Shown here piece after piece: positions 40,447 through 42,384 of a stretch of DNA of 42,384 nt. The position numbers and the translations under genes are program-made. The stretch comes from a virus. Each line of letters starts with the position of its first letter. Within the stretch, counting starts at the first letter, position 1. The stretch lies in IMG/VR virus record IMGVR_UViG_3300050020_000295, positions 1 to 42,384 of that record; one strand, given 5' to 3'. The notes below the pieces were generated by a model, which saw nothing but the letters and a program-made list of their open reading frames with translations, did no database searches and was not told the origin of the DNA.

Positions 40447-41799
40447 ATGGAGCCGTTTCATCAGCACGTATTCGTCTGCACACAGAGTAAGCCCGAAGGA
40501 GTTGCGTCGTGCCCTAATCATGGCTCTCTGCGGATTTTGCAGACTCTGGAGCGCGAACTTGATTCCCAGGGGCTGGACGAACAAGTTCAGGTGACTACCT
40601 GCGGTTGCCTCGGCGTGTGCGAGAACGGGCCGGTCATGATCACCTATCCCGAGGGAATCTGGTATCGGGGAGTAAGAGAAGAGGATGTTCCGGAAATCGT
40701 TGACTCCCATTTACGATCCGGCAAGGTTGTGTCGCGCCTTGTGTGGAGTGATGCTCCGGCCATGAAAGCGGAGATTACAGAGAGTCGCAATTACTATCGG
40801 GCCGTGCTTCAGGCCAAAGATGAAGCTGGAACCCTTCCGGACGGTCTCAACGAGATGATCCGCTCGTTCATGCCGAGCCGGGCGGTGCTCACGGCGCTTG
40901 AGCTGGACGTATTCACGGCTGTTGCCAGCGGCGCTTCTGCTGAGCAAGTAGCCCAGACAATCCACGCCGATCCCCGGGCCACCGAGATGCTGTTGAATGC
41001 GCTGGTCAGCCTGAAGCTGCTCGACAAGAAGGAGGGAAGATTCTTCAACACGGTTGCGGCGGCTCGTTTCTTCTGCGAGGGCTCGCGCGACAATGCCCGT
41101 GGTGGCCTGATGCACACAGCTCATCTGTGGCGCCGATGGACCTCGCTGACGGAATGCGTGCGGGCTGGGACGTCGGTCGAGACCGGCAGCCGCGAAGAGC
41201 GCTCGGTGACCGATTTCATCGCAGCCATGGATCGCAATGCTCAGGAGCGGGCCGACGCCGTAGTCAGGGCGACCGGGATCCAGGGCATCACGCGCATGCT
41301 GGACCTGGGGGGAGGATCGGGAGCCTATTCCATTGCATTTGCGCGGGCTGTACCTGGGCTGATGGCAGAGATTCTGGACAGGAGCGATGTACTTCCTCTC
41401 ACGCAGGAATACATTCGGAAGGCCGGGCTCGCTGGCCGCATTGCCACTCGGGCAGGCGATATGCTGTGTGACCCGCTGGGCGAGGATTACGACCTCATTC
41501 TGGCCTCCGCAATCTGTCACATGTTTTCTCCGGAAGAAAACCGTGGTCTGTTCCGCCGGGTCCGTCAGGCACTTGGGCCGAAGGAAAAGTTCGTCGTGCA
41601 GGACTTTATTCTGGAGCCGGACAAGACCGTTCCCCTGTTTGCCGCGCTGTTCTCGCTGAATATGCTGGTGGGGACGCAAGCTGGCAGCAGCTACAGTGAA
41701 CCGGAATATGCGAGTTGGCTGCGGGACGCGGGTTTCTCGGACGTGCGGCGGGTGCGCCTGCCCGGACCGGTCGGGCTGATGATCGCCGCCGGTGCTTAG
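40447..41799 (+). CDS. 2Fe-2S ferredoxin fused to a SAM-dependent O-methyltransferase-like domain
   Basis: In this 450-residue fusion, residues 1-105 form a thioredoxin-like 2Fe-2S ferredoxin with Cys11, Cys22, Cys54 and Cys58 (CGCLGVC) as likely cluster ligands. Residues about 130-215 form the winged-helix dimerisation part of plant-type O-methyltransferases. Residues about 240-450 form the SAM domain, with LDLGGGSGAYS (about 284-294) as motif I and VVQDFIL later on. The start at 40447 is supported by AGGGGAG seven bases upstream. The ferredoxin may tie methyl transfer to redox state or deliver electrons. The substrate is unknown. Confidence 0.8.
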   Translation: MEPFHQHVFVCTQSKPEGVASCPNHGSLRILQTLERELDSQGLDEQVQVTTCGCLGVCENGPVMITYPEGIWYRGVREEDVPEIVDSHLRSGKVVSRLVWSDAPAMKAEITESRNYYRAVLQAKDEAGTLPDGLNEMIRSFMPSRAVLTALELDVFTAVASGASAEQVAQTIHADPRATEMLLNALVSLKLLDKKEGRFFNTVAAARFFCEGSRDNARGGLMHTAHLWRRWTSLTECVRAGTSVETGSREERSVTDFIAAMDRNAQERADAVVRATGIQGITRMLDLGGGSGAYSIAFARAVPGLMAEILDRSDVLPLTQEYIRKAGLAGRIATRAGDMLCDPLGEDYDLILASAICHMFSPEENRGLFRRVRQALGPKEKFVVQDFILEPDKTVPLFAALFSLNMLVGTQAGSSYSEPEYASWLRDAGFSDVRRVRLPGPVGLMIAAGA

Positions 41800-42050
41800 G
41801 CCGTCCTCTGACGTTGATCTGTCCGGGGATCGCGCTGGGACATAGGCCCGGGATGCCTCATGGACTCCACTCGACTCAGGCAACCACGTTCCGCCAGGAA
41901 AGCCGAATCGCGGACATGGGCCTTGTGCTTCTCTGCAAGTTCGGCCTGAGCCTCAGAGCGGGCGACGGTCGCAAAGCAGGCCAAGCTTATCGAGTCGTGT
42001 GACCCGTCTTTGTTTTGCCTATGTGGATAGAGTGTTACTGTGTCTGCCAT
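41796..42050 (-). CDS. Degenerate relative of the small Cys-containing protein
   Basis: This 84-residue protein begins MADTVTLYPH and contains KDGSHDSISLACFATV, matching the FDAICPKCFQTI region of the small protein at 39876-40043 but with the first Cys of the pair lost (SLAC instead of CPKC). The later H-x-C is also missing, and the C-terminal 35 residues look like read-through. GGAG six bases before the ATG suggests it was, or still is, translated. It converges with the methyltransferase gene, overlapping by four bases. It may be a decaying paralogue. Confidence 0.5.
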   Translation of the reverse strand: MADTVTLYPHRQNKDGSHDSISLACFATVARSEAQAELAEKHKAHVRDSAFLAERGCLSRVESMRHPGPMSQRDPRTDQRQRTA

Positions 42051-42130
42051 CGCGTCTCCAATGGGTGTCTGTAGCCGTAGGATAGGGGAAGTCTTGATCG
42101 GAAACATCCTCTGGACAGTTCAACCTAGCT

Positions 42131-42384
42131 ATGCCGCCCCGCAAGCGGAAGGCGGAAGAAAACTATCCGAGGCCGAACCCGAAGGATGCTCGTTCTCCGA
42201 AGGGCATCATGTGGCGCCAGGGTAGGCGTTTCATCGGACGAGCAACGAGACGGAGATCGCCGTCGGGATGGGGTGGTCGTGCGAGGTTGATGTCGCTTCG
42301 CGGTCTTACCGAGACGCGGCCGTTCGGATCGAGTTGTAAGTCGACCTTGGGAGCGCACGCGGAGCAGAGCCAGAAGAACTCTGT
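42131..42384 (+). CDS. Possible partial ORF at the right edge
   Basis: An open frame from an ATG at 42131 runs to the window edge without a stop (84 codons). It begins MPPRKRKAEENYPRP and is rich in Arg. No Shine-Dalgarno sequence is visible, and no family is recognised. It could be the start of a basic host protein or a chance frame. Confidence 0.2.
   Translation, partial: MPPRKRKAEENYPRPNPKDARSPKGIMWRQGRRFIGRATRRRSPSGWGGRARLMSLRGLTETRPFGSSCKSTLGAHAEQSQKNS

Noticed and set aside
40711-41883. 390-residue minus-strand ORF opposite the methyltransferase fusion
   Set aside because: Arg/His/Pro-rich shadow. The plus strand has ferredoxin and SAM motifs and a good ribosome-binding site.

Overview
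The window is most of a temperate tailed-phage (siphovirus-type) prophage in a GC-rich bacterial chromosome, followed on the right by about 3.6 kb of host DNA. Small host proteins with an FDAICPKCF-like signature and general gene style suggest an Acidobacteriota host (Terriglobia-like). That is an inference from memory of similar proteins. The right prophage boundary is clear: a tyrosine integrase gene (37537-38676) is followed by the 3' part of a tRNA-Leu(GAG) (38711-38765), cut in the anticodon stem-loop. No intact tRNA-Leu is present, so the left attachment site lies left of base 1.

From left to right: (1) 1-5000 is an accessory or cargo region. It holds small unknown proteins, a two-helix membrane protein on the plus strand, a DNA methyltransferase fused to a nuclease-like domain, a secreted protein and two small membrane proteins. 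(2) 5164-6236 is the lysis cassette, closed by a terminator near 5050. (3) 6307-31045 is the late region, all on the minus strand. Read from right to left it encodes an HNH-P-loop fusion, small terminase, major capsid protein, large terminase, a small HTH protein, portal, ClpP-like protease, head-tail connectors, a gp10-like protein, a glycosyltransferase, tail tube, a gpG/gpGT pair with a probable -1 frameshift, tape measure, a tail-tip module in gene transfer agent order (DUF2460, DUF2163, NlpC/P60, hub) and two large repetitive fibre proteins. (4) 31172-32492 holds two small genes, a strong terminator and an AT-rich control region full of inverted repeats. (5) 32493-38676 is the plus-strand early operon: a small Cys/His protein, a double winged-helix protein, a DUF3987-like ATPase, a primase, three consecutive small HTH proteins and the integrase.

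The host flank (38766-42384) holds the old tRNA terminator, a truncated DUF429-like gene, a ferritin-like diiron protein, a compact hairpin-rich intergenic stretch, two related small Cys-containing proteins, and a 2Fe-2S ferredoxin fused to an O-methyltransferase-like domain.

The points most worth a second look are these: a conserved element repeated in seven late intergenic gaps (a candidate phage late promoter); the capsid gene placed before the large terminase with its own 13-bp hairpin; the CCCAAAC slippery site for the tail chaperones; the HNH-P-loop fusion; a glycosyltransferase inside the tail module; and the control region, where a five-codon ORF with a strong ribosome-binding site sits in the loop of an inverted repeat.
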